Shown here: positions 24,417 through 37,922 of the stretch, one piece after another
How positions within the stretch are numbered: position 1 is the first letter of the stretch
How the letters are laid out: the number at the start of each line of letters is the position of its first letter
DNA from: Chrysomallon squamiferum
Lineage: Eukaryota; Mollusca; Gastropoda; Neomphalida; Peltospiridae
Direction: 5' to 3'
NCBI GenBank assembly: GCA_012295275.1
Contig: CM022666.1
Location: 15,799,272-15,859,271 of the forward strand
DNA: 60,000 bases
Position numbers and translations under genes: made by a program
Notes under the pieces: generated by a model
The model's input: only the letters and a program-made list of their open reading frames with translations
Databases searched by the model: none
What the model was told of the DNA's origin: nothing

Positions 24417-26316
24417 TATAAGTATAATAATGTTTTAATAAACGATGAAATGTGTAAATGCCTCTAACTGTTAATAATGTCATTTTTTAAAAGTGTTGAT
24501 TCAGCATCATGCAATGCAAACATAATGTCTATACAGTAATATTTTATTTAATACTGGGTTTTATTGCAACATGAAGTTTTATACCTTGTTTAAATCTCTT
24601 CATTTGTAACTGTATGTATATCTGTATATATAGATTTCTCTATAAATTCCTGAATCAGGTTTAAATGGCTCATGCAGTATTCATGCAATTGTAAATTTAT
24701 TTAACATAATTCCTCTGGGAGTCCTGTAGATTGTTTTAATCTCTTCATGCAGTATTTTGTAATTTTAAATTTGTTTAACTTAATTTATCCATAAGGTCAT
24801 GTAGCTTCTATAAATGGCACAACCTCTATTTTCTAGTTGTAAATTGTATTTGACATAATCTGTACATGAAATCTTATAGCTGGTTTTGACCTTTTGTGCA
24901 GTATTCTGTAGCAGTAAATGTATTTAACACAATTCACCTGTGGAGTCCTACAGCCTGTACAAATGGTTCACCCAGTATTTTGTAGTTGTAAATTTGTTTG
25001 ACATAATTACTGCATAAAATTGTTTTTTTACTTGTATAAATGGCTTCCGCAGTATTTTCTAGTTGTAGATTTTTTTGATATTTCTTTCATGAAATCCTGT
25101 AGCTTGTATAAACTGATCATTTATTATTATTATGTGCTTGTAAATTTATTTAAAATAATTCCTCCATAATTTTTTTTTTAGCATGCATAAACTGCTCTTG
25201 CAGTATTTTCTGGTTGTAAATTTAACATAGTCTGTACATGCAGTCGTATGGTTACAGCTTGTTTTAATATCTTCATGCTGTATTCTGCAACTGTATTTAT
25301 TTAAGATAATTCATCCATAAAGTCCTGTAGATCATAAGATGTATAAAGAGTTCATTCAGTGTTGTTGCTGTACTTTCTTTAACATGTAAGATATTTTGTT
25401 CTGATGGGGGTGCTGACTCTGTACACAACCTACTGTGAGAAAGGATATTTTCTCGTGGCGCTGGAGAAAGACAAAGCAGGAGTGGATCCAGACAATGTGT
25501 GGAAATTATCATCATACTTGAAAAAGTGAGTGGAAATTACACTGTTTTCTTGTTTGTGTGTGTTTTGGAGACGTCAAAGCACTCGGGAATCAGTTACTAA
25601 CATTAAAAGTTGGTTACCTTATTTTAATTATATTTCATGAGTTAATTCATTTTAGTGCTGATAAAGAAATATGTTGAGTTTCATATTTTTGGGGGGTTTT
25701 TTTTTTTGGGGGGGGGTTGTGTTATTTTTTTTCTGTTATTTTTATTTTTCAAATCCTATGTCATTATGTGACATTGAATTACTAATGTTTGTTAGAAGTG
25801 TAGACAACCAGTCTTGTAATAATGATAGGATAGACGAAATTTGATAACCATTAATAAAAACATAAGCTAAATCAATATATCATTAGATAGTCTGTAAATA
25901 GTCTTTTTTGTGTATGTTTGTACAATAATGGTATGAAAGATGACAGGTGCTGAATTGTCATTAAAGAAGCATTTTATTTATTTATTTAATTTGATTTTAT
26001 TTGTGCATTAATATTGTTATTGTTATTAATATTATTTTTATTATTATTATTATTTGATTTATTTATATTTTATTTGTTTTATTTGTATTATTATTTTTAT
26101 TATTATATTTTTCTATATATTTTTTCCAGATATGATGATATATATCACTTGACCATGTCCTTCACAGATGGAGAGACAAAGAAAACAACCACAGCAGACA
26201 GTTCCAAGTCAGTTGCTCAGTTTTTTGATGAGAAGGGTTACCTGTGTAGAGATAATTTCAACCAGGTTGTCCTAGGATTGAGATCCACCATTACCAAGGA
26301 AAAGAAAGAAAAATAA
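22396..26316 (+). CDS. SPCS2: Signal peptidase complex subunit 2 (SPC25), 5 exons
   Basis: SPCS2 is the non-catalytic 25-kDa subunit of the ER signal peptidase complex, which contacts the translocon and helps cut signal peptides. Exons are 22396-22434, 23384-23458, 23920-24080, 25391-25525 and 26130-26316; phases are consistent and the total of 597 nt encodes 198 aa. The human protein is 226 aa; the difference is the missing Gly/Ser-rich N-terminal leader. Family landmarks: [20 protein letters not shown] (residues about 18-37), the two ER membrane helices at about 57-73 and 84-106, [14 protein letters not shown] between them, then [19 protein letters not shown] and a lysine-rich C-terminus ending KEKKEK. 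Exon 1 encodes only [13 protein letters not shown], and its donor GTTTTT is weak, so the exact first splice is less certain. A candidate poly(A) signal AATAAA lies at 27046. Confidence 0.95.
24640..25390 (+). repeat. Old ~76-bp tandem array in SPCS2 intron 3
   Basis: About ten heavily diverged units. Each carries CAGTATTTTGTAGTTGTAAA followed by TTTAACATAATTC-CATAAAGTCCTGTAG and ATAAATGGCTC-type sequence; CAGTATT-like motifs recur at about 24673, 24747, 24897, 24970, 25049 and 25197. The last unit merges into the exon 4 acceptor (TTAACATGTAAG). Spacing was judged by eye. Confidence 0.75.
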
Positions 26317-29300
26317 ATATCCTCAAATTTGAATCATATATTTTTGATTTGATTTTTTTTTGGTTTAAAACCAGCAATGAAGTATTGTGTTATAAAGTTT
26401 ATTTTTCTGGTGCATTTTATTGTCTTCTTGTTAAATAATTCACTTTATATTCTGGTGTTATGAATTCATTTGTTATCAAACACAAATACAAAAAAACATA
26501 CTGGTTGCTAATTTTATTATAAATGCCAAAATGTATTGACACTGCACAGGATAACAAGAACTTGGCAATTTTAATATGGTGTTGTTTTTCTTCTTCAGAT
26601 TTTTACAAAATTTCCAAAATTGGTTTATGTTAGTTTGTTGTATTCTTGATGATGAAAGTAAATTTTGTTTTCTCTCTCTCTCAATCAAAACTGCATGTTG
26701 TCTTTATGGTATCAGAATTTGTTGTATTATTTGTTTATGTAAACTTAGCAAACCGGTTATTTCATAATGTGGCTCACTGGAAAGATCATAAACACTCTTG
26801 TCAAAAAAAACTTCAATATTTTGTTTTTTAATTTATGTATGTATATTTGCTAGTAAATCAATAGAACAGATATCGTAGGTTTTTGTTTTTGTTTTGCTTT
26901 ACCATGAGATTTTCTGTTTGTTAATTCTACAGACTGCTAATTGATACACTCCCATTAAGGGGTTATCTGGCTGATAGGCTATCATGACACAGCTAACTGG
27001 GCATGCAGTGACACAACAACTGTCACAGTATTCATAACACCAGGGAATAAAATCCGTTTTCCATTATAATAGAGAATTATATATGTGAACAATGTTTATG
27101 GTGAAGTTAACATTTTTGGTGGGTGTGCAGTGTACATGCATTTAACATGCATAGAAAATATTTCTCTGCTCTAACTAAAACAATATATTATCTTTATTGA
27201 CAGTAGTTTGTGTGGCGTATGTTTTTCTTTAATCTAAATCATAGCTTTTAACATTTTTAATTGCTTGTAGGATTTGTTTGTTTTCTTTTCTTTGTAGCAT
27301 TGATAAATGTACGAAAAAGGTTAAAAAAAAACAACAACAAAGAAAAGCTAGGTTTTAAAATCTTTAATTATAGTGCCTTAACAATCTTATATCGAAATTG
27401 TTTCTTTAGATTACGTTAATACCATCACAAAATGGTTAATTCAGTAATTGATATTCTGTTACCTACATTCATGTTTATTAATACTAGATTTGTATGTAGC
27501 TGTGACTGACCTACAAATACATTCTGTTAAGAAAATGTAAAAATTTAGTCAATTTTCATTTATTCAGTATTAACTTTGATCTCTCTTTTCTGAAATTTAA
27601 CATTTCTATTAATAAAAAAAATTAAAAATAAATAAACAGTAATCAATTTACTGTTTTACTCATTTAACACTTCTCTATATTTTTTAATTGTATTTTTCAA
27701 ATAAACTTTTTTAATGTGCATATTTCAAGACACTGAAATGAATTTATATCAGCTGTTTAAGTAATTACACAGTAATGTGTAAATGTTTATTGGAGAAACT
27801 ATTAAATTATATTTAAGTTTTAGGTTATAATATTTATTGAAATTATTTTGCTTCTTTTAGCATCTGGTTTTGACAATAGATTACCTCCCTTTGAACAGGT
27901 CACTTAAAATTAAATTAACAAAAATAATAATAACTTCTTAATAAATTTGCAACTGTGTGAAAATAAACTGTTTAAATGTTGATTCATAAAATATTTTTAT
28001 TATTATTATTATATTTTTTTTTTTTTTGTTTAAATAAAATTTTGGGTTTGGATGTACAAGCTTACTTTCTTGTTTTACCTGCAACATGAAAGTGTTAAAA
28101 AAAAAAAAAATCATAATGAAATTAATATCAAAATTGTTTAAAGGGATCATCATTTCATAACCATCAGTTTTGAATTTACTTTTTGTATTTTAATTTTTTT
28201 GTATTTATTTTTTAATTTTAGTATGTAAATGATGACTTAGAATATATTCGTATTCAGACATATCAGAGAAGTATGTACAGCTGTTTGCAGTTTACCCGTT
28301 GCTTTGGTAACCCAAGTGATTATCAAGACTTTACTTTTGTTGCACATATTTTATCTGTGTATGTAAGTGTGTTATTTTTATTTTTACCATGTTCTGTCAT
28401 GGTAGCACTGGTAACAAAGGTGCTAGTTATGTATAATAAAACACATAAAGGAAATTTTGCATAGTTAATTTGCTTCATTAAAACAAAATTCAGTAAATAA
28501 AAAAAGTTATTTTATAAATAAGTAATGTAAAATATAATTACAGCTGTTAGATATATATATATCTTAGTGACTATTTTATTTATTTCTAGATGATAACATT
28601 TAAAAACAAGAATAGACTGATAGATCTGTGATGATGGTTAAAGGTAGACACATTCCATTTTTTCCAGACGTCTTTTTGAACAATCAGCTTGGTTAGTTGT
28701 ACATAGTAAATACAAATTTTTCTTCTTTTTTTTTCCTTTCTTTTTATTATAATTTATTTATTTATTTATTATTATTATAATTTTTTTATTTTTTTTAAAT
28801 GAACTTACATGTTCATTAGTTGAAAACAAGTTATTGCACTTATCAGAATTTCAGAATGTTTTTATTTTTTAAATAAACATAATTTTTTTTTTTCTACAAA
28901 CTTTAGTGCTTTATTTCTTTAATATGCAGTACAAAATGTAAAATAAAAAATAAAAAAATGTTACTATAGCAGATGTCTGTATACATTATTGGTAATGGTA
29001 AAATTGTATTTATTTATTTATTATTATTATGATTATTATTATTATTATTAACCGATTGTTTACAAAATAATACTTATTTCAACATCATTTCATTTTACTT
29101 TGCACAGTTTGTAAATATCTGTACATGTGGAGTTTTTTAATTACCATTTCTTCAATGAAATCAGTTTATTGTATTACTGCTGATCATTTATAATTTGATC
29201 AATGACTTTGGAAACAATCAGATATATTGCTCGAAATTTAGAATTGTATCAGTTAATTATAAAATAAATCAAAATTGAAATATTCAGTGTTTCTCATTAT

Positions 29301-29340
29301 TTACTTGGTTGATTGGTTGTATAGTAGTAATAGTAAAACT
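26317..29340. other. SPCS2 3' flank, no gene seen
   Basis: AT-rich sequence with short ATTT and ATT runs. The SPCS2 3' UTR must lie in the left part; AATAAA at 27046 is a plausible poly(A) signal but several others exist. Open frames at 26576-26831 and 28273-28464 lack recognisable features, splice partners or unusual composition, and are not called. Confidence 0.6.
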
Positions 29341-29568
29341 GTTAAGAACAGTAATACCAGGGCTGCCAAGAATGGGAGAGTAACAGGGGCCCTCCAGTGG
29401 AATTAAAGGGCTGAGGCCCTAATGCATGTTGAAATTCTTGACGTTTAACAGTTACACAAGAACATTTAAACAAAATAGTTTGAAATGCCTTGACATATGT
29501 ATGGATGTCATGGTCAGCCTAATGTTATTTAAATCTTGATTTAATTTCTCTGATTATCCATCTATTAG

Positions 29569-29616
<48 letters not shown>

Positions 29617-30979
29617 GCAAGTTACATGTTTCGTCCATCACGTTAATTCACATGAAAAATGTCTTCTATCCTCGTCTACGTTTTTACGTGTTGGACACAA
29701 TGACTTGTACTCTGCAGCCGAAGCACAGATGCATTTTTTATTTTTTTATTCTTATTACTATCATTTCCTCCACCCACACACATCATTAATTAATTCTCAG
29801 TAAATGGAATTCCGTGATAACATAAGCATTTGTACATTCCTTGGGATAGGTATTTTTAATTAACGTTAGTAATCTGAAATTAGATTGTGACCAAGTTACA
29901 GTCTACTACTGTTACACATCCGTTCCAACTGTACCTAACGTCCGATAACTCTGACGGAAAATAGGTGGAGTTACCTGTCGTTTGCAGTGTAAGAAATGAG
30001 TTGTGAAGCTGTATCAGTAATAATTATATTATTATTGAAAATTTAAAAATTAATATTGATGTATGTGATCGTTACTATTACAACTTTTGTTCGTATAGTA
30101 GAAACGAAAGTAATTTTTCTTTGTAATACTCGATCAGCTATCAGCTAATCAATCGCTGAAGGAACAATTTCCATTAACTCGCACACGCAAGTATGTCTAT
30201 CTCTTTCAGTTTTACCCTAATTCAAGATTTCCATGATTTTCATCGATGTCTGCCAGAATCGGCAAACCCTTTGATTGCTGTCACCTCCATTATGCATAAA
30301 TACACACTAACGAACAAATGCAGAGACACAATCTTTACGTAGAAACATTTCAATAAATATCGAAAAAAAAAAAAAAGTATACTTTTATTTCCATTACATA
30401 CAGCTTGGCTGTTTATTTTATTTTGTATAATTATTTATATTTATTTCACAGACTAACCCACTAGGAAAAAATTATATACACATTTGGAATTTTCATTTAA
30501 TACTTTCTCAACAATACGTTCGTGGTTCTTCGAGAAGCATCGATGTAACTACGTCATTAAACTCGCCGAGAGGAAGGGTACGAGACGGCGATAGATAAAT
30601 CCGCTTTTTAATTTGAAATAGAATTCCTTATCATGAGCGTTAAGCAGGAATAAAAATTGTAAAAAAAAAAAAAAGAAGAAGAAGATTTTGTAGTTTTATG
30701 AGTCTATACATGAGTAATAAATGAATATATCTTTCTCTTATGTGTAATATATCCGGAAAAATCGAGAAACGTTTGACGGGCAGTAAAAAAAGATAGAATG
30801 ATGTGAAAATTGCCGTGTTCCAGATAACGTCAGCATTTTGTAATAATATGTACTGATGTTATTTTATCTGGAATCCATTTTTAAAACAGTAATTTTTCAG
30901 GTATTTTAAAAGTACATTTACATCAGTGCCAGACATAAACAGAATTTATAAGAGCTCCACTCTTGATACATGCTTCAAG

Positions 30980-31017
<38 letters not shown>

Positions 31018-31160
31018 ATGTAAAGAAGGATAATAGGAATTTAAAAAAAAAAAAATCATTATTCTAAAAAAAAAATTTTATTTGATTAAACTATAAACGG
31101 AGACGTGTATTTACCAGTGATATTTATACCTTAAATATGCGTGTTTAAACAATCAAAAAG
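29340..31160. other. Gene-free AT-rich stretch
   Basis: Contains a pure ATT run (about 29572-29614), poly-A tracts (about 30361, 30660, 30980-31014) and the hAT-like fragment noted separately. I see no coding exon. Confidence 0.6.
29356..29430. mobile_element. Probable hAT-type element end (fragment)
   Basis: The sequence begins CAGGGCTGCCAAGAATGG and is followed by GGGGCCCTCC and GGGCTGAGGCCC, a style typical of hAT-element ends (CAG-start termini with G/C-rich subterminal runs). No matching inverted end is found nearby, so it is either a solo end or too decayed to pair. Assignment rests on resemblance only. Confidence 0.3.
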
Positions 31161-31161
31161 G

Positions 31162-31162
<1 letters not shown>

Positions 31163-31202
<40 letters not shown>
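31163..31202. repeat. (CA)n microsatellite
   Basis: A pure CA dinucleotide run of about 40 bp in intergenic DNA, just left of the decayed inverted-repeat element. Confidence 0.95.
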
Positions 31203-31207
<5 letters not shown>

Positions 31208-31339
31208 GAAACATGCGTTCACACACATACATTCACCAATAAACTGGGAGGATTTATTTGTCGCTTTTTCTTAAAATCATATGATAATAAACTAGTGTAG
31301 AAAAGCGTGTGTGCGTGTGTGTGTCTGTGCCAGTATATA

Positions 31340-31670
31340 CAGTATCGGATTTAGTTACAAGCTAAACAAACTCTAGCTCAGGGTCTCGCCAGCTGCATGG
31401 GGCCTCGAGAACATTCCAGACTGAGTTTTATACTCATTTTTAATATTAACATGTAATCAGCCAGCGCATTCATTTGAAAATAATTTGAACTGCTCACTTT
31501 GCTGTTAGATAATTTAAAAACATGTTTAAGTTTTCTCTGATCATCAAGTGTAATATAGGCCTATATATAAGAAGAAGAAGAAGAAGAAGAAGAAAGACAA
31601 CAATAAAAACAAATAACGGCATCAGGGTTTTATATAGTTTATGGCCTCACCAAATCTAAATCCGGCATTG
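31340..31670. mobile_element. Decayed hAT-like MITE with inverted ends
   Basis: The left end CAGTATCGGATTTAG at 31340 is nearly the reverse complement of the right end CTAAATCCGGCATTG at 31656-31670. Inside the left end are GGGTCTCGCC and GGGGCCTCG, and GGCCTCACC lies inside the right end, also as an inverted pair. The ~330-bp length and lack of coding capacity fit a non-autonomous element. Flanking 8-mers do not match convincingly, so a target-site duplication is not shown. Confidence 0.5.
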
Positions 31671-32224
31671 CATACACACGCAAGCACGCTCGCACTCACA
31701 CACCCATCCACACCCACACAGAAAGACATGGATAGCATAATATATAGCATGCAGTGTTGCTCTCTCTCTCGTCATATATCATTTATCTCACATTTATTAT
31801 TGTCAGATCTCGTGAATGGTTATTTCGTTCATGGGGGAAACATAAAACATCGACACAGAATGAATTTCATTCGATCTTGTAAATTTAATGAATAACGTCA
31901 CATAAATCCTATGCGTTTTAACTTTTTGATAAGCAGAATATTAGATTCTCTTTCATAACCTCTTTTTTTTTTTTTATTTTTTTTCCTTTTTTTTAGTATT
32001 AATAATTTTTCCCTTCATCCTCACTATCCCTACGTTGGTATCGTTAACCCTAATTAAGCCAAGGTCTCGTTTCCTGCCTGTTTCCTGTAACAGACGTAGA
32101 CAGAGAGTTCAGAGCGAGGTTATTGCTGTGACCACTTTCCACTGAAGGAACACTAAGTAGCTTGTAACAGTCAATGGCACTCGCCAGAGAAGAGGCAACC
32201 ATAATATTTATTTATTTATAATTA

Positions 32225-32504
32225 TTGCTACTACTACTACTACTATTATTACTGTTAGTAATACCACTTCGATTACTACTATTAGTACTATTATTGTACT
32301 TCTACCATAATAATAATATTACTATTACTAGTTATGTTACTATTGTTACTGTTAATACCATTACAACTATTACTATTGATATTAGCACCACGACTGCTAC
32401 TATTGTTTTTTCTTTCTGTTTTTTTTTTCCTCCTCTTCTTCTTCTTCATAGTATTATTATTATTTTTATTATTATTATTATTGTTGTTATTATTGTTATT
32501 ATTA

Positions 32505-32569
<65 letters not shown>

Positions 32570-32954
32570 ATTATTATTATTAATTTATTAATTTATTTAC
32601 TTATTTATTTAATTTTTATTTTTTAATTTTTTAATTTTTGTTTCGTGCAAGACATTTGCACGTTACGTGCGTCCTAATGGGTTCAGTAAGTACAGACATA
32701 CAAGTGCTGTTTTATTAATGAAATTAAGAAATCACTTTCAGTGAAGACTTCTGTAGACACTGTTTATCTGAAGCGGCGGTATCTCATTGGTAGAATGCTG
32801 ACGTCAGGCAGGAACAAGAAAAAAACAACATATGTAACACAAAGAATTCTTTGTGATGTTAGATTATGTGAAGAAAATTTTAACGCAAGAAAATGTATTT
32901 GTCCTTGTACCATTATTTAATGATTATCAATTCAATCATTTTATTATTATTATA

Positions 32955-33041
<87 letters not shown>

Positions 33042-33060
33042 TGTTTATATATATATATAT
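32225..33060. repeat. Large compound ATT/CTA/ATTT microsatellite cluster
   Basis: Trinucleotide arrays (TACTAC-type at 32227-32400, ATT at about 32448-32582 and 32942-33003) and a TTTA run (33003-33043) ending in an AT run, separated by about 300 bp of ordinary sequence. Long open frames of Leu, Ile or Tyr through these are repeat artefacts. Confidence 0.9.
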
Positions 33061-33149
33061 ATATATAACTTAAATTTTCTGTTGTATTACTCATAAATGA
33101 ATCTTTAAGACGAATATTTCTAAGTCTTTTTATTTTTGATCATACACGG

Positions 33150-33184
<35 letters not shown>

Positions 33185-33949
33185 ATAATGAAAACGTTAT
33201 CACAAGAAAATTTATTTATTTTGCTCTGCATGATGTCCCTTTCAACAAGGTAAAATATTTCACATGAGTGAAATATTTCGGAACTCATACGTAGATGGGT
33301 TATTAAAAAAAAAAAAAAAAAAAATGAACATCGGAAAGCAGGTGAAACTTTACTACACAAATATTTGTTCAGATGCCGTTACGTGCAGTGCTGCAGTCGC
33401 TCACGTTGTTTTTAAAACAGGTAACCTATTAAGAAAAATAATTACCTTTTTTTTTTTTTTTCCTTCTGCCCTCTGGAGTATTTGATATTTTGTTTAACGC
33501 ATTTTGCTCCGCTATTTCGATATGCAGCTGTGAGACAGCGCCCGGAGTCACGTGGTATCACTGGTTTTCTGCAATATTTCCGCTGTTGTGAAACAGTTTA
33601 TTAAAAATAGATGGTATATTTGTTGTACACAGGTGGGGGGGGGAAGAGAGCGATAAAATAAAAATCACAACTAAAAATAATTTTTATAAGGATCTACGTC
33701 AATAATCTTATAATCAGATTAGAAATTAGATTTGTTGACGAATTTATTATTTCTTGGTTTTAACAGATATGGAATTGAAATTTGCACCAGTTCCACGAAC
33801 TGGGTCAAATTAAAAATAATTATCGATTTCATTTATAAATAAATAATCAAATAAAAATCAATAAATCAATCATTAATAAACAAACAAGTAAATGAATAAA
33901 AAAAAAATAATAATAAATGGATGAATATATAAAACAGTAAGTGAATGAA

Positions 33950-33996
<47 letters not shown>

Positions 33997-34898
33997 AAAT
34001 TTAGAGCAGACAAGCCAACCATTACTAAAACACAGCATGCAAAAACAAAATGATGACGTAAAAGAGATTACTTCCAGAAATCCAAATCCCCAGTGATTTT
34101 TTGTTTTCATTTGTAATCGATAACAAAAATCTCGTCACGAACATAACCATCATACGTAAGCAGTGCTGTGTGGGAGTCAAAGTAAATATTACCCGCAGTA
34201 GCTTGGAAAACAACATCCAAGTTTTTTTATTTTTCAGCTGACGTAGACGTAGTTGTCTGTGCTGTAAGCGTTGCCCGCGTTACTGACATGCGCAACTACG
34301 TGCAAACAATGTTATGAAGCAAAAACCGGTTTTAATTGCAAAACTGAAAATGATTCCATCATTTCATTAATACCGAAATTAATTCATTATTTGACTTTCT
34401 GAATTTCGGATTTTTTATTGGTATCCTGTTTATAAAAACAAATATGCCCCAACCAGTTAAAAAAAACGTACAAACGAAACACATATTTTCATTATTTAAA
34501 AAAGTAAAGATTTTAAAACCTTATCTTGAAAATCTCAAAACGCATTTTCACATTTGTGGACATTCTTACAAGACAATGACGTAAATACATTACAACAAAC
34601 AAATGACGTCATTTAATTATATATTTATTGGCAATTAAATTGTTGTACACAAAACTACATTCCATCGCGTTACAGAGGTACAGAAATTTAATGTTTTGTA
34701 CAGAAAATATTCTAATTTACAATTAATAATTAAAAAAAAAAAAATAACAAAAGAAACAAACAAAAAAAAAAACACACACTTGAAAATTGAAAATTAATTA
34801 CACCTATTGTTATTTTGAAAACAAAACAACAAAAACATAATAATTACAACAACCACAACATGACTAGCAAATATATTCGTTGATAATTAGGTATGTAT

Positions 34899-34934
<36 letters not shown>

Positions 34935-35421
34935 TTCAGTCAAAAAATTCTCAAATATCTGGTAAATGCATAAAGGATAATATTTCTGTTCAAATAAAGA
35001 AATAATAATAATAACAACAATAATAATAATTATAATAACAATAATAATAACAATAACAATAATAATAATAATTATAACAATAAAATATAATAAAAACATT
35101 TAAATATATATTTACAGTTTATCAACACCCCAACCCCCCCCAAAAAAAAACCCAAACAAAACATACAAAATAATAATAAAATTAAATAAAAACAATTTTT
35201 AAATCATTAATCAAACAATCATTAAAAAAACACCAAAAAAAAAAAAAAAAAAAAAAAAAACCACATTATTCTGAACACATTGCATCATACTTGTTCAAAT
35301 ATAAATAACATTTCGGGCATAAACAACAACATGAATAAATTAACTAAATTTGTCCGTTGACTAAACCAAATCTTGTTCTGACTATAGGCGATGCATTTTG
35401 ACGGTTTCCAATTGAACAGAG
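33061..35421. other. Gene-free stretch with simple repeats
   Basis: Holds A/T homopolymers (about 33150-33182, 33305-33324), an AAAT run (33946-33997), a GT run (34904-34931) and an AAT/AAC run (35003-35080). A short CpG-richer patch occurs at about 34235-34300. No exon is supported. Confidence 0.6.
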
Positions 35422-35647
35422 TCTTAAAGCAGACATGGGCAACTTGTTTTCGAGAAGTGGGCCACATAAGACATGGCTCATACTTCAGGAACTGTCATAA
35501 TAAAACTATTGCATGTGTTTTAGTATATTAGTAGCCGCAAAATAGACTCATTTTATAAAATTTGAATTAACGTTATTTTCCTTGTGAAATTATGCGGGCC
35601 ACTCAGAAAGCCGCGCGGGCCGCAGTTTCTCCATGACTGTCTTAAAG
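35422..35647. mobile_element. hAT-type MITE with perfect 8-bp TSD
   Basis: A 210-bp element (35430-35639) flanked on both sides by TCTTAAAG (35422-35429 and 35640-35647), an exact 8-bp target-site duplication as made by hAT transposases. The left end CAGACATGGGCAAC and the inverted right end CAGTCATGGAGAAAC form the terminal inverted repeats; GTGGGCC near the left and GCGGGCCGC near the right are further inverted matches. It has no open frame, so it is non-autonomous and would depend on a transposase made elsewhere. Confidence 0.9.
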
Positions 35648-36275
35648 TATGATGATGTCATAGATAACTCTGAATGTTGCTATGGTGATAGCGTATCCAA
35701 GACAACTCTGATTAATGCTGTAGAGACACAGACTGTTACTTAGGAGGCCTTTTTAAACCTCGAACTTTTAATTTTTTTTTTTTAATTTTTTATTTTTTTT
35801 AAACATCTAGAATCAAATGTGTAATTCTAGACGCTTCCCTTTCATGTAATAATATTTATTATAAATATTAAAACATATGGTGTCATAACAAACATTAAAA
35901 GAAATATTTAAAGATAATATCAAGCAAATATTAACTAAACAATATACACAATTTCTAGCTTACTTTGGTATAACAAATGTCTGTAATTAAATACACGAAA
36001 TAAACAATAATAAATAATATGAATATATACACATGAATACTGTACAATATTGCACATAACACAAATGGACGAATATTTTCATCAATTTGAAGAACAATGT
36101 ACAAGGCAGTTGGATTAACTATCATTAATAATATTTATTTTAAAATGCATGTTTTGAAAAATAAATTAAATAATTAAATAAAATAAAATAAATAAAATTA
36201 ATAAGTAAAATAAACAAATCCAGTATAAACAAATTAATAAAATAAAAATAAATAAATAAATAAATAAATAAGATG

Positions 36276-36309
<34 letters not shown>

Positions 36310-36682
36310 CAGTAGTAGTAGTAGTAATTCGGGACATATCAAAGATAAGAAAGGAAACTGATTTGATTGAAATGATAATATTTGACATATGATTGTAATT
36401 TCCCAATCCAAACACCTGTAAACATTTTGCTGTAACATGACACAGACTACAAATTATTAGGGACTAACCACGTGACAAGAGATAGGGAGTGCGCAGGGAT
36501 TTTGTACAAAAACCGGAGAGAGAATGTGCGTGTGTGTGTGTGTGTGTGCGTGTGTGTGTAAATTAATTATTTAAAACTATTTTAAACTTTTATACGTTTA
36601 TAACAATCAAATGTTTCTTCTTCTGGTAGTAGTACTAGTAACAGTAGCAGTAGCAGCATCAGTTCAACTTTCATTTGTCTGT

Positions 36683-36721
<39 letters not shown>

Positions 36722-36996
36722 TCGAAATTGAAATACGCCCGAGCATGTGTTCGGTTAACGTCAAAATCCCAGGATGGCAAGAATGTGATAACAATAGTAA
36801 ATTTTATGCATAAGCAAAGTTTTGATGTTTACAATGCGTAGTTTAATACTGTTTATCAAATCTGAATACTTTAATAAAAACAAGTGTTGAACTTTAAAAT
36901 TAGGATCAGATGCTGAAAACTAAAGTAGACGTATGAAAATAATTCAGCATACTCTACAAATTTTTTAAAGAAAAAATCTTTAAATTTAAGTTTAGT

Positions 36997-37055
<59 letters not shown>

Positions 37056-37099
37056 ATTATTATTATATCCTGTTTTTTCTTTCAATATTGATATAGTCC

Positions 37100-37133
<34 letters not shown>

Positions 37134-37377
37134 ATTTTCCCTGGAGATACAAAGTAATTTTCACCACATTTTTCTGACGTCTAAAAACCCCCAAAGAATA
37201 ACAACAACAACAGTGGATTAAAACCGCCATCTTGTTTATCGCATTCTCCATTAACCCAGCATCACATCAGACGTCAGCGAATTTAAATTAATACTGAAAC
37301 TGCACAAAAACCCCAACCCACCGGTATCAACATGATTCAGCCATTCTGAAAACCGTTAGCACATTCTCCTGACTGAA
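35648..37377. other. Gene-free stretch with simple repeats
   Basis: Contains AAAT (36240-36268), AGT (36277-36327), GT (36530-36557), TTTA (36683-36720), ATT (37001-37060) and poly-A (37101-37131) runs. The right end is the 3' flank of the minus-strand secreted-protein gene. Confidence 0.6.
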
Positions 37378-37891
37378 CTAATTTGTCACAGTATACCTCC
37401 GTCTGTCTCTCAGCAGTCTGCTCAGTCGTTTCATCTTTCTCAGTCCAGTCAAGTTCTTTCGCTTCTTTTTCTTCAGCTTATCCTTTTTTATCAGTTTGCG
37501 CACGTCCCTCGCCATCTTCTTCATGACGTTGCTGTAGCTTTGGATGCGCGCGGTGTACATCGCCGCCACCTTCTTTTTGTCGGCGATCGACATCTCCACC
37601 CAGTTCGTTCTGTTTTTGTGAATTTCTCGTTGAGTTTTTCTAAGAGTGCGCAGCAGTTCTCTCACTCGAACGCACAGTTTTGTCCTGTTTAGTCTGCACT
37701 GTAACGTAAAGTAATTGTTTATACGTAAAGATGTTTTAGTGCTGGGATTTTTGAGTGTACGTCTGTTAGCGTCTGCTTTTTTTTTTGATATTTGTATTTC
37801 ATAACTAAATTTTATTACTTAATAATTCTATAACAACAATAATAAATAATTAAATAAATAAATAAATAAATAAAACAAAAATTAATAATAA

Positions 37892-37922
<31 letters not shown>

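Noticed and set aside
28273-28464. 63-codon open frame with hydrophobic segments
   Set aside because: No known family, no splice partners and no composition change; likely chance in AT-rich DNA.
29356-31670. A single long transposon joining the 29356 CAG end and the 31670 end
   Set aside because: The ends are not reverse complements of each other and resemble different families.
32770-32815. tRNA A-box-like sequence (CTCATTGGTAGAATGC)
   Set aside because: No B-box, no cloverleaf and no acceptor stem; at most a fragment of a tRNA-derived SINE.
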